Shown here: piece by piece, positions 45,698-55,844 of the stretch | Layout of the letters: each line of letters opens with the position of its first letter | Position numbering within the stretch: the first letter of the stretch is position 1 | Source of the DNA: Diaporthe sp. PMI_573 | Taxonomy: Eukaryota; Ascomycota; Sordariomycetes; Diaporthales; Diaporthaceae | Direction: 5' to 3' | NCBI GenBank assembly: GCA_021399435.1 | Contig: JAJTUP010000034.1 | Coordinates: 744,001 to 808,000 of the forward strand | Length of the DNA: 64,000 nucleotides | Made by a program: the position numbers and the translations under genes | The notes under the pieces: model-generated | Database searches by the model: none | Seen by the model: the letters and a program-made list of their open reading frames with translations, nothing else | What the model was told of the DNA's origin: nothing

Positions 45698-46087
45698 AAA
45701 TCACATAAATTATTACAGTAACACAACCACAGTCCAAAAAATAATAATCCGAAAACGTTATAGTGGAATCCCGATGTTTTGCTTACCTCCTGTCGTGTTA
45801 TTCTATAGGAAGTTGTTCCGCAGAAGACTTTCCCAATGGAGATCTTCCCAGGGGAGGCTATTCCAGAGGAGGTTATCCCAGAGGAGATCATCCCACAGGT
45901 GGTTGGGCAGTGCTTATTGCCCCATCTCCAGTGGGGAACATCCTCTCGTGGAACAACATTCTGTAGAAAAGCCCCCCATAGGATAACATCCTATAGGATA
46001 ATCGGGTACCTAGAAGGTAGGCAAGCTATAGGGGCTCCGCATTATTGTTTTTGCATTGGCTGGGTTGATGTAAAGGTGTAAGTGATT
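45698..46087 (+). mobile_element. 15-bp-array element, copy B (most complete)
   Basis: About 390 bp. The left end (aaatcacataaattattaca) and the inverse of the right end (46056-46087, ggctgggttgatgtaaagg then gtaagtgatt) match at about two thirds of positions, an imperfect terminal inverted repeat. Left arm: about seven tandem 15-bp units, for example ttccagaggaggtta and tcccagaggagatca (45795-45904). Centre: hairpin GGGCAGTGCTTATTGCCC (45905-45922). Right arm: about four units in the opposite orientation (gataacatcctatag). Then the tail agaaggtaggcaagc and ggggctccgc. There is no open frame of note, so it would depend on enzymes supplied elsewhere. Target-site duplication is not clear. Confidence 0.75.
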
Positions 46088-46226
46088 GATTGTCTAAATA
46101 GGGTCTTGAATTTCTCCTCGAGCACATGGATCATCATGCAAGTCGCCCGCTAACCTCCATGATAGGTATCTGGGATGCAAGCATTCATTCCATGGAGCAA
46201 CATGTCATCACCTTAGAAATGAGGGC

Positions 46227-47324
46227 TTAAAGCGCCAGCAGACTCTGCAGCACTTCAATGAAGCGGACCCGAAATGACTCTCTGAATCCCTCATGAGCCC
46301 GCTGCATAGACTGGAGTATGCTTCGCTCCTCCCGTCGTCGTGTAACACACACCCCCACGCCGCTCTCTCCGTTCTCCTCGGCAGTGACAGGGTAGCTCAT
46401 GTTGATCCTGTCAAGTTGCCGGTTGGCAACACGATACAGCTCCATGGTCTTGCAGTCGAGACCCACGATGAGCCAGTTGAGCTCGCAGGCGGCCTTTTCC
46501 AATGCTTGCTTCCTTTCTCCATCGCCCAGGGCGTCGCAAAGAGTCACGGCTCGGCTCAAGGACAACTTGAGGGTCCTTTGGTCGGTGACTGGGGCATCTT
46601 GAGAAAGTATGTCGATGCAGTTGCCGATCAGATCCGACACAGACCGCACGCCGTTCTTGAGGTCCATTGTGCCGTCTGGTATGGAAATGGCGCTATTGGT
46701 AGTATTTTCCACGTTGCCTCGACCGTATGTCTGGTCCCCCAGAGTCTTCCGCTCCGTTTCTGGGATGCATCTTTGAAAGAAACCGTACGTCGCTTCCAAA
46801 ACAACTTGCCTCACTGCACGGCCAACAAACGCCAGCGTCTCTCCGTCAAGATTGGAGAGCTTCGAGTCTGGATTGTCAGCGAGGACATCCTCAAGGCTGC
46901 GCTGGGCGTGTCCGTCTGAATTGGTTTCCTCAGTCGTCAAGTGAACAGGCGCGGGTTGGACCTTGAAAATATTGATCCCACGGCTTTCGACAGTCGAAGC
47001 CTCGCCAAACAGTGAGTTGTAGGCCTCGTCAGGTTTGGCAGGTGAAACATCCACCAGAGTCACATCCTGATCTCCTTCGTCATGAGCGTTGATCGTCGAT
47101 GGATTGAAGGTAAGCATTCCGTGATTGACTGCTAGGTCGATGTGGCCACCTCGGAGTGACGCTTCGGATGCCTCGTCGGGGATCATGTTGGCACGCCGGG
47201 ATTGGTCTTGGTTGCAAGTATTGTCCTGATATACGGCGATGTTGTGGCTTGCCTGTCTCTGGTTGTTGCTCTTGGCCTTCTTCGCCGCCTTCTGTTTTGA
47301 CTTGTTCCCTCTGTTCCTTGCCAT
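46227..47324 (-). CDS. Hypothetical protein, 365 residues
   Basis: One intron-less frame starting MARNRGNKSKQKAAKKAK, a basic, probable nuclear-targeting start. The middle is acidic and Ser/Thr-rich. The C-terminal half from about residue 150 looks folded and helical: ETLAFVGRAVRQVVLEATYG, SVSDLIGNCIDILSQ, LSLSRAVTLCDALGDGERK, ALEKAACELNWLIVGLDCKT, and FRESFRVRFIEVLQSLLAL. No family is recognised. Coding-looking sequence lies immediately upstream in another frame (47341-47647), so the gene may be longer with a missed intron, or may be the intact end of a decaying gene. It lies in the accessory island next to element copy B. Confidence 0.55.
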   Translation of the reverse strand: MARNRGNKSKQKAAKKAKSNNQRQASHNIAVYQDNTCNQDQSRRANMIPDEASEASLRGGHIDLAVNHGMLTFNPSTINAHDEGDQDVTLVDVSPAKPDEAYNSLFGEASTVESRGINIFKVQPAPVHLTTEETNSDGHAQRSLEDVLADNPDSKLSNLDGETLAFVGRAVRQVVLEATYGFFQRCIPETERKTLGDQTYGRGNVENTTNSAISIPDGTMDLKNGVRSVSDLIGNCIDILSQDAPVTDQRTLKLSLSRAVTLCDALGDGERKQALEKAACELNWLIVGLDCKTMELYRVANRQLDRINMSYPVTAEENGESGVGVCVTRRREERSILQSMQRAHEGFRESFRVRFIEVLQSLLAL

Positions 47325-47340
47325 GCCGTTTGTCCAAGGC

Positions 47341-47647
47341 TGACGTCCTCAGCACGTTTTGAAGATTCGTTTGCCAATGGGCGCCACGCTTCAAATATTC
47401 GATCGAGCTCTGGTAGACCAGGCTGTGTCCTAGACTTGAGTTCTGTTTGCAACGTGTCAAGGAGCTTTTGGACCTCCAGACATTGGTATTTGTCGCGGGG
47501 CTCGTTGAGTGAGGAGGATGTTTTTGCAGACTCCTTGGGAGAAGTTTACTTCAGGGGAACAAATTCAGAGGTCACCAGTAACTGCTCTTTTTGCAAAGAT
47601 GTGGACAGGTTTCGGGCAGGCGCGACGGAATGAAGCTGTCCCACGTT
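47341..47647 (-). pseudogene. Coding-like segment upstream of the hypothetical gene, one in-frame stop
   Basis: A single minus-strand frame reads QLHSVAPARNLSTSLQKEQL, then a TAA at 47546-47548, then ESAKTSSSLNEPRDKYQCLE, QKLLDTLQTELKSRTQPGLP and ELDRIFEAWRPLANESSKRA. It runs into the start of the gene at 47324 in a different frame. Helical, charged patterns suggest former coding sequence. Either the two pieces are one gene with an unrecognised intron, or the upstream part has been lost by a stop and a frame change. Confidence 0.35.
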
Positions 47648-47816
47648 CAAAGGGTCCCCCTCTGGGTGTAGTTACAAGCTGGCAATCGTCTCAAGTTTGA
47701 GAGGTCAGGATAGTCAATGGTCTGCCTTTGGTGATATCTTGTTCGTTCTTCTTCGCCTCACCATGACATCAAACGCTCGCTTGCACTCTCTTGAGTCTCA
47801 CTCCCACTAAACCACT

Positions 47817-49422
47817 CTAGGTGTCGGTTGATTGAGCTGCATCTCTTCGCGCCTTCGCCCCGGCCTTTAGTGATTCCCATTTGTCGCGGTACTTGTCAAG
47901 ATTGTGCCTGAGGCGTTTGTTGTCCTTCTCAAGCACCTCAAACTGTTTACTGGCCGTGAGTAACTCCTCCTCCAGATCCTGGTTCCTCCTCTTCAGCGCC
48001 TCATCAGCCGCTGGGCCCTGGGCGCCACCACTATGTGACATTGGTGATCCAGGTCTAGCAATGCGCATGCTGTCCGCCAGTGCGAGGCGAGAGTGCTGAG
48101 CACTGGCCTCAAATAGTTGCAAGCGCTTTGTGACCCTGTCGAGCATACTCTTCAGGCTGGCATTCTCGGTGCTGAGCTCCTCGATGACATTGTAAAGATC
48201 CCGCTCCGTCTGACTCTTACCTACTCGGCGCTTGGTTTTCGGAGAGATAGACGCTTGGGACTCCCTCGCATCAACAAAGTCATCCTCGTCAGGGTCGTCA
48301 ACCGTCTCCGCTTCACCCTCGTGAAGTGATGCGGCCATGGCACGCCTCCTCTCCTTCTGGTCAAAGTTTAATATATTTGCATATGAAACGGTGTGGCCAC
48401 TGGTAGGCACGACATAGAACGAGTCGTTCACAGCATGGCCGTCGCGATGCACTGCACGTAAGGCAGCTTTTGAGTATATCTTGGACAAGTCTGGTTCCTC
48501 GCCCGGTGGTGGTATAGCCTTGCCGCGATCTCGCTTTTGTGGCGGAACTTCGAGTGTGGTGATCTCTGCAGTAGATTCCTCGGTGATCAGAGGCAGGCCG
48601 GCGAAAGCCAAGGGCGTTGAGAGGCGGTTGATGATGTTGCCAAAGGTGCTGTAGAACCGAGAGAAGCCCTCATCAGCTGCTGCATTCCCAGGCGCAGGCT
48701 CGGTCTCAACAGCCTCGTGGAGAGAGGGAGGCCGCGAGCTCTGGGATGGAGCTTGAGTAGGAGGCACCCAACTCGGCTTCGGCTTTCCGGTCTTGCTGTC
48801 GAGCATGTGTTGCATTTTTGTGCGCGAACCGGTATTCCGAGCCGTCAGATCAACGTTTCCTGGGGCCTGGTCATTTGATATGCTAGGCGCAAGTGGTTGA
48901 CCCCGATACCGTGAGGCACGGATGCCCCGCGCCGACGCCAAGTTGCTCGCGATGGAGGACGAAAGCTCTCGGGATGGAGGATAGCGGCGCTGCGGTGTCA
49001 AGCCGGGTATGGCTGCAGGGGCCTTCGATGCGCTGCCCGCGACAGGACCAGGCGAGGCATCAGAGCCGGCGGCCTCGGCGTGGTCTTTGTCTCCTGCCTC
49101 GCGATCATGGTTCTCGGAGGTCGCGTGTTTACCGGGATGGTCTACGGAGAATTTGATAAGCTCTGAAAGCTTCTGGTGGTGTTGTTCGAGCAGCCGAAGG
49201 GTCCGAAGGGCCTCGATGCTGGACGTGGCTTTTGCGGCATTGGAGAACTCTCCTGCGGCGAGGGTATGCTCGTTGATGGCGACGGTGGAGTCGGCGGTCT
49301 GCGTAGCGTCCAAGGCAGCTTTGGCATGATCATGCGCCTGTCAAGACCCGGTCAGCATGGGCCGTCCTGCCGCCACGGAGAAGAACGGATGAGCATGCCT
49401 TGATGAGAGGCGCAGAGTCCAT
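47817..49422 (-). CDS. Atg38/NRBF2-like protein (MIT domain, C-terminal coiled coil)
   Basis: Two exons, 49422-49399 and 49337-47817, give 514 residues. The intron (61 bp) begins with GC, not GT: AAG|GCATGC ... GCTGACCGGGTCTTGACAG; joining MDSAPLIK to AHDHAKAALDATQ gives a complete MIT-like first helix. The MIT three-helix domain spans roughly residues 5-75 (INEHTLAAGEFSNAAKA, EALRTLRLLEQHHQKLSELI). A long Ser/Pro-rich linker follows. The C-terminal third forms coiled coil (LYNVIEELSTENASLKSMLD, then ALKRRNQDLEEELLTASKQF). This layout matches Atg38 of yeasts and NRBF2 of animals, which bridge subunits of the autophagy PI3-kinase complex I. Sequence similarity there is low in general, so the call rests on architecture and on the fungal MIT pattern. 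Confidence 0.68.
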
Positions 49423-50507
49423 GGTGCTCGGGTCGAGCAATATGAGCCCTATCGCAGCCGGTGTCGCTCGCGCAAGACACGAACCGCCAAGTCAGGACGA
49501 GGGCTACATGTGCGCCTGCGCGACTGGGGAACCAGGCAGGTTACAAACAACCCGTTTCGAGGGGTCGTGATGGTTTGGTGCACGGGTTTTAACTAGTGGT
49601 CCGCTCGTGGTGAGGTCCAAGAGTCCTTCAGCAAAGGCAGGGCGAGTTGCTTGCTGACCCGCTGTGGTGAGTTGAGTCTTGTCACACGGGGATGTACAAA
49701 GTATGGCTGGCGGGATGAAGCCGAGGGGCTATCGGGGCCGAAGGAGAAAGGAGCTTCTGGTCCGAATGCCTGCCCCGAGGCCAAGCACTTCTTTGGTCTG
49801 AGCAGGCCTATGGTCTTGGTTCCATCCAACCACGACAGGATGACGTGAAACATTACCGACCATGATATTCCCATTGCCTCTAGCCTAAACAAAATACAGC
49901 AAGGACGGTTGGTACATACCGCATATGCTGACGGCTTCCCGCGGGCTTAGACTACGTAGCTACCTACCTATAGAGGTACCTATAGGCAACCCCAGATCCC
50001 TCTACTGCCTGGCAGCCTTGCACAAATGCAAGACTGGTTGGTGGCTTGTCCAGAAGCCGTCGTAGCCGGCGTACGAGGTCGCCACACACTGGAGCAGCAT
50101 CCCTCCGTATTCATTTGCCAACATTGTTGGTGTTGTCTTGGACGTAATAGACAAGCAGGCATTCTACGTCCACTACAGCTTCTGTGACGGCGCTCAATGC
50201 CAACCGTGCCACTACCATTGTCAATGCTCACCAGTACTGCTCTAATCGAGGAACATCGAGAGCAAAGAGAGCAACGGACCATTCGACTCGCACACGCGTT
50301 GCCATGACGTCGACCGGGACTGGACCCTCGAGCCGACACGATACCCACCGACCTTATTGACTCGACTTGCCTTGCGCGCGCCTGAGCCTGCAGTTGCGAG
50401 TCGCGTGGGTAGACGACGGGATCCCCAGCCGACCAAGAAACTAACCTTGGGAAGAAACGGCTTGGAAGTTTTGACTTTTAGACCATTGCGGGCCAGGCTC
50501 AAGCCAC
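49423..50507. other. Divergent promoter region, Atg38-like and LAM genes
   Basis: 1.08 kb between divergent starts. A tacctacctatagaggtacctata stretch at about 49962-49985 is a short TAGGTA-type palindromic repeat. No gene is supported. Confidence 0.5.
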
Positions 50508-53500
50508 ATGGCGCCCGACATGTCGGATAGGACGCTGGGAAAGCTCCTGAGAAAGTCGCGGTCTCTCCGCCGCGGGAGAGGAGGGTCCGTGGACGCCGAC
50601 ACCGACGGAGACAGCATTGGAAGTGACAGCGCTACGGTGTCGCTGCCACGAGGGCGGTCCGGGCGGTCCAGCATCAGACGCAGTCACACGTCTGACGTGC
50701 TTGGAGACGGCCAAGTCGACGACGGTCCCACCTACCCGGTTGTCGTCCACGTCCCAATCGACAAGGAGGCACTGGATGAGGATCCCAGCCTTACATCCTG
50801 CGACTCTGAAGACCCCGAAATGTAAGTGGTATAAACCAGCCTACCTATATCAGCGTTTCCTTATTGCAATGCACCTCGCCGCCCCCCTCGGTATTACCCA
50901 GTTACCCCAGACTCTGGCACCGCGTCGCATGGCCCGTCGCATGGTCGAGGTTTATTCAGAGGCACATCCCGGCACGCCAGCCTCTGCGCGAGAGCCTCCA
51001 AAGCATGTCGTTGTCTGAGGTCTGAGATCTCAGGCCTGACAACTCAGGTCTGCGGCCTGAGAGGTCCAGCCCGCCAGCCCTCCCTGCCCTCCCAGAGTCG
51101 CAACGTTCGCCTGGGTGCGAATTGCGCTGGACCCCAAATGCCAATCCGTGGGGCTGCCCATCTTGATGCTGCGACTGCGATGTGCTCCTAGCGCCGCCCC
51201 TGAGACTTTCCCACACGTTGGCCCCTCGTCCCCCCTCGCCCCTCGCCCCAGGGCGCCGTCCCACCCCCCAAATGCCCCCCCTGACCCCTACCCGCAGGAA
51301 GGGTGAGAGATCAATGAGCCGATCCTCCCCCAAGCCCGCGGAACGACTCCAATACGCAATACGCCGCACCACACGCCCAAGAGCCAACACCAGCACCGGC
51401 ACGGTCAGCAATCTAATAAGGGCCTGGCCGAAGCTGACACCGACTATTACCGTCTCCATTGCTGTGCCACTGCAATGACCCTCCCAACTGCCCATAATTA
51501 CTATCTTCTCTCACGAGCTCCCAGCCCAAAATAGCCATCCTTGCCAATCTCCTTTGTCCCTCGCTCAGCCCTTCCATCTGGACCCATACCCTTCACGAGC
51601 TACCCCCCTGAGCTCCCACCGGCCACCGTGCCGGCCTCTCTTTTCTTGGTACTGATCCTTCCCACCACAGCCTTGCTACACAACGGCCGGCCGTGACCTC
51701 GAACCACCCGTCCCAGATCGGCTACCTGACCACCAACAACCCCCTCATACAATCCGAGTATTACCAGCGAGGCTCTCAGCCTTCACAAGGCTCAGTCACC
51801 ACGGAGCATCTAGGAGAGCCCGACCCTTTTGGGTCACCAAACCCGGTGGGACTTGCGCCTCCAGCATCGCAGTCCAGCAGGAGATCACCCTCACCTGTGG
51901 GACGGCTCAAGGGCGTCTTCAGGTCCAAAAAAAGCTCCTCGAAGCTGTCCGGGGGCGGGAGTGGAGCGTCTAGCCCAGAGAGGCGGCCGTCGACCGCAGG
52001 CCCGAGGCTGTCCTCCGACACAACCGACGCCCACAAGCTTACCGACCCTCCCAAGGCCCTTCTGACGACCGACTCCGACTCCGACTTGAAGAATGCTGCT
52101 GTAGAAGAGCGGACGGAACAACAGAGAACAGGTTCATCGGAGCGCTTTCGTCGCCTTTCTAGGGGCCAATCGATCGTCACGAGCACCCCGCCGGGAACTC
52201 CTGGTGCTTCAGAACAGGGCACTCCAGTAATTGTCAACACCCCTCCCACGCCCACCGACTCTACCAAACCCAAACTACCCAAGCTTCAGTCTCCGCAGCA
52301 GAGCACCGGCCCTGCCGAGGAACCTGCGCTGAGCCAGAGACGTGGCAGATCGGGTTCGGCAAGCCTGGTGCCCAGCAAGTTGTCCACCATCCATTCCGCG
52401 CCACTTACACCAACTCCCGAGAACGGCATTCCCACACCCTCCAACCCGGCCTCTGGTTTCTTTGGATCTGTGCTCTCCGCCGCACAGAACGCCGCCAACA
52501 CTCTTACTAGCACTATCCAGAACACCAGCATCAGCCCGGGCGCCACCAAAAACAGAGGCCTGGGCCCTGCACAGAGCGTGCAGAGTAGCCGAGTCGAAGA
52601 CGACAAGGTCGAGGTCGAGCCCTCCTTCGAGGCGTCGACCGACAGGGCGATGGAGTCTCACGAGCCTGCCGTCAAGACCCTTGGCACGGGTGACCTCAGC
52701 TTGAGCCACCTGGGCATCGATCCGACCGCCAGGTCCACCACGCCCACGAAGCCGAATTTCCCAGAACAGATCGACATCAACAGATCACGATCCGAGTCTG
52801 CGCCCGCGGAAACGACACCCATCAAACCCAACGGTGAGGTTCCGTGGGATGACACACAGAGACCGCAGTCTGTCTATCAGGGCTCAGAGCCGCCGTCGCA
52901 TGGCGACAAGACGCCGCCGCCGGGGAGTTTGCATGAGGAAAGCACTGGTATACATCGGAGCGGCAGTATCAGAAGCGCCATTGGCCGCCACAACAGGAAA
53001 CGCGGTAGCACCAATGGTACTGGAGGCACTGGCAATACGATAGGCGCCGCTCTCGCTTCTGCAAATGCTGCTCTGTCACAGCCGGGCAGCGTACCTGGCG
53101 CACCGAAACTTACTGGGTTTGCGGTCGCGAGCAAGAAGCGGAACCGGGACTTTCATGCGTTCTTCAAGAGCGTTCCTGACGACGACTACCTTATTGAAGA
53201 CTACAGCTGTGCTCTGCAACGCGAGATCCTGGCTCACGGACGACTGTACGTGTCTGAAGGTCACCTATGCTTCAGCAGCAACATCCTCGGCTGGGTCACC
53301 ACGCTGGTCATGAGTTTCGATGAGATTGTGTCTGTCGAGAAAAGGAGCACGGCTCTGCTGTTCAAGAACGGGCTGATGATCTCTACGCTTCACGCCAAAC
53401 ACATCTTCGCCAGTTTCACAAGCCGAGACTCCACGTACGACCTGATCGTAAAGATCTGGAAGCTGGGTCATCCCGAACTTCAGAGCTCCCTCAACGGGGT

Positions 53501-55009
53501 GCGCCTGGACGAAACGGGTGGCGACAAGACGGAGAAGGTCGATGCGCAGTCTATCGTCGGCAACGATCAGAGCGCCTCAGCTTCTGCTGAAGAGGATGTA
53601 GACGCGGATGGGGACGAGAGTGAAGACGGTGACGATGTGTACGATGAGGACGAGGATGACGATGATGTCCCTGCGCCAAACCAGACGGCAGATCCGCCAC
53701 TGCTGGAGTCTGCTCTGGAGAAATCGGTGTCTCGCAAGCCCTCGGGAGCTGTCACTGCTAGTGTACCAAACGAGAAGCCCAAGGACGCGCCCGCCGGAGC
53801 ACCTGGCCAAGACTTCCCTGGTCCAGCTACACATGCACCCACTGACTGCGGTGACGCTGACTCACACTACAAGAAGGTCGTCGGAGACGACATCATCCCA
53901 GCACCACTCGGAAAGGTCTATGACCTGATGTTTGGTCCTACCGCAGTCACGTGGATGGCGAAATGGCTTACTGTAGACCAGAAGTGCACAGATCTACAAT
54001 CGGAAGACAAGAAGGGGCTCACCCTGGACAACCGAACACGAAATTACACATATATCAAGCCGCTGAGTGGCCCAATTGGCCCGAAGCAGACCAAGTGTAT
54101 CGTGTCAGAACATCTGGAGAACCTCGATCTCGAGAAGTCTGTCAACATTTTGGTCAGCACGCAAAACCCAGACGTTCCTAGTGGCAATGTCTTCAGCGTG
54201 AAGACCAAGTACTGTCTCTCTTGGGCCGAAAACAATGCAACACGGGTTCAAATCAACTGCATCGTGGAGTGGACTGGCAAAAGTTGGCTGAAAGGTAAAG
54301 CAAACTCCCATTCTAAAGGTCTGCGGTCCAGGACACCACGAGCTAATTCAGGCTAGGTCCCATCGAGAACGGTGCCAACGAAGGTCAGACGCAGTACTGC
54401 AAGGACCTTTTCGCAGGCCTCAAAGCAGCTGTGTCGTCGAAAGCCCGCCAGCCGCTCGCCGCCGGGGCCGGAAAGGGCAAGAAGAAGGGCAAGAAAGGCA
54501 AGGCAGCTGCAGTCTCCAACGTCACTAGCGACACTGAAGAGGCCACCAAAGCCTCCTCCAAGCAAGATTGGGGAATCCTCGAGCCGCTGCATGGCATTTT
54601 GGGGCCTGTGGTGGATATTGTCGGACCAATTCTTACAGGCAACGTTGTATACGGTCTGCTCGTTGGTCTGCTGGTCGCTGCTTGGTTCGGGTTCGGCTTT
54701 AACCCAAGACCAATCGCCAGGCCTTACGGCTCGGAGCTTGGCTTCTATGGCTACCCCGATCGACTTGCTGCCTATGAAGAGATGTGGCGGCGCGAGGAGA
54801 GCGAGCTCTGGGAGTGGCTTGAAGAGCGCGTCGGCATGGACCGTCTGAACAGCGGCGAGATTCACACGCGGAAGAAGGTGGTTGAACCACGCACCATGGC
54901 CGAGAAGCTGAGAGAAGATCGCATGGATGAGAGCGAGGTTAAGGAAGCAATCAGGATAACCGAGGAGAAGCTGGAGGTTCTGAAGTCGGTTGTCAACAAG
55001 AAAGGTTAA
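50508..55009 (+). CDS. LAM/Ysp2-like sterol transporter (GRAM, VASt, membrane anchor)
   Basis: Three exons, 50508-50821, 51671-54294 and 54357-55009, give 1196 residues. The second intron (62 bp) joins SWLK to GPIENGANEGQ inside the VASt domain. The first intron is long for a fungus (849 bp, donor GTAAGT, acceptor CACCACAG) but keeps phase (SEDPE-ILATQRPAV). The first 580 residues are Ser/Pro/Thr-rich and probably disordered. The GRAM domain spans about 590-710 (RDFHAFFKSVPDDDYLIEDY, YVSEGHLCFSSNILGWVT). The VASt domain, the sterol-binding START-like fold, spans about 830-1030 (IIPAPLGKVYDLMFG, RNYTYIKPLSGPIGPKQTKC). A membrane helix follows at about 1070-1093 (NVVYGLLVGLLVAAWFG), then a charged C-terminal helix. 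LAM proteins sit in the ER at contacts with the plasma membrane and move sterols between the two. Confidence 0.9.
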
Positions 55010-55844
55010 TTACAGGCAATGAAGGCAGGGATCGGCGGGCGGCTGAGTGTCTTTTCAAGGAAAAACAGTACGGAAAATACCCCTACGAGCTGACAGAGCA
55101 TTCTTCTTTTTTGTTGAAATTTTTCAGATTTATTTTGTCAGGCAGCAAGCATTAGCGGTGTGTGTACATTATGGGTTCGGCCCTTGCTTCTTACTTTTGG
55201 TCTTAGAATACAATTATTTGCAAATTCTTAAGCCATGGAAATAACTGTGTACTTAGGGCTTCCACCTGGCTGTTGTGCGAGTCCGAAAAGCAAACTTGCG
55301 GACTGGCACCCAACTCACTTCGAAACAACTACAGCAAGTCCCTGACATCCCGCCCTCTTCAGTTGCAAAGAAATTGGATTTTGATATAGTGACAGACGGC
55401 CTGTGTCCGCCATCCTTGGGTCTTGTAGCATCTCCACGAGCTTTGCTCGGGTGTCTGCCACGCAGCCACAGCAATTACTTAGGTAGGTATGTACCTAGGT
55501 AGTAAACATTAAACCACCTGGGCAGTTCTCACTACGCAACCTTGTATGGTATAGCCTTCTACAGGAAAACCATCTATAAGATAAACATCTATAGGATAAC
55601 CTCCTGTAGTATTACCTGCTGTGGGATGACTATTAGTAGGATAAACTACTATGGAATAGTATCTTATAGTGTATACTTACATCTGCTATGGGATAACTTT
55701 CTAAAGGATACGCTCCGGTTGTGTAACCTCTTCTAAGTAACCAGGTAGAAGGTAAGCAAGCCACAGGGGGTCTGCAATGACGGGTCGGCATTTTTTGAGC
55801 ATGTTGCTATATTGCTGTAATAATGTATGTGATAGTCCGTCCGT
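55010..55844. other. Intergenic between convergent genes, mostly element copy C
   Basis: 835 bases. The right half is the dispersed element copy (55511-55834). A TAGGTA-type palindromic stretch (acttaggtaggtatgtacc) lies just before it. Confidence 0.55.
55511..55834 (+). mobile_element. 15-bp-array element, copy C (longest one-orientation array)
   Basis: Starts aaaccacctgggcagttctc, a degenerate version of the hairpin core. About fourteen consecutive 15-bp units follow from about 55538, for example aaacatctataggat, aacctcctgtagtat and tacctgctgtgggat, all in one orientation. The tail (55741-55782: gtagaaggtaagcaagccac, tctgcaatgacg) and the terminal sequence (55801-55834: gctgtaataatgtatgtgat) come in the same order and spacing as in copy A. 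The right end lies about 10 bases from the stop codon of the PHO84-like gene. No coding capacity. Confidence 0.72.
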
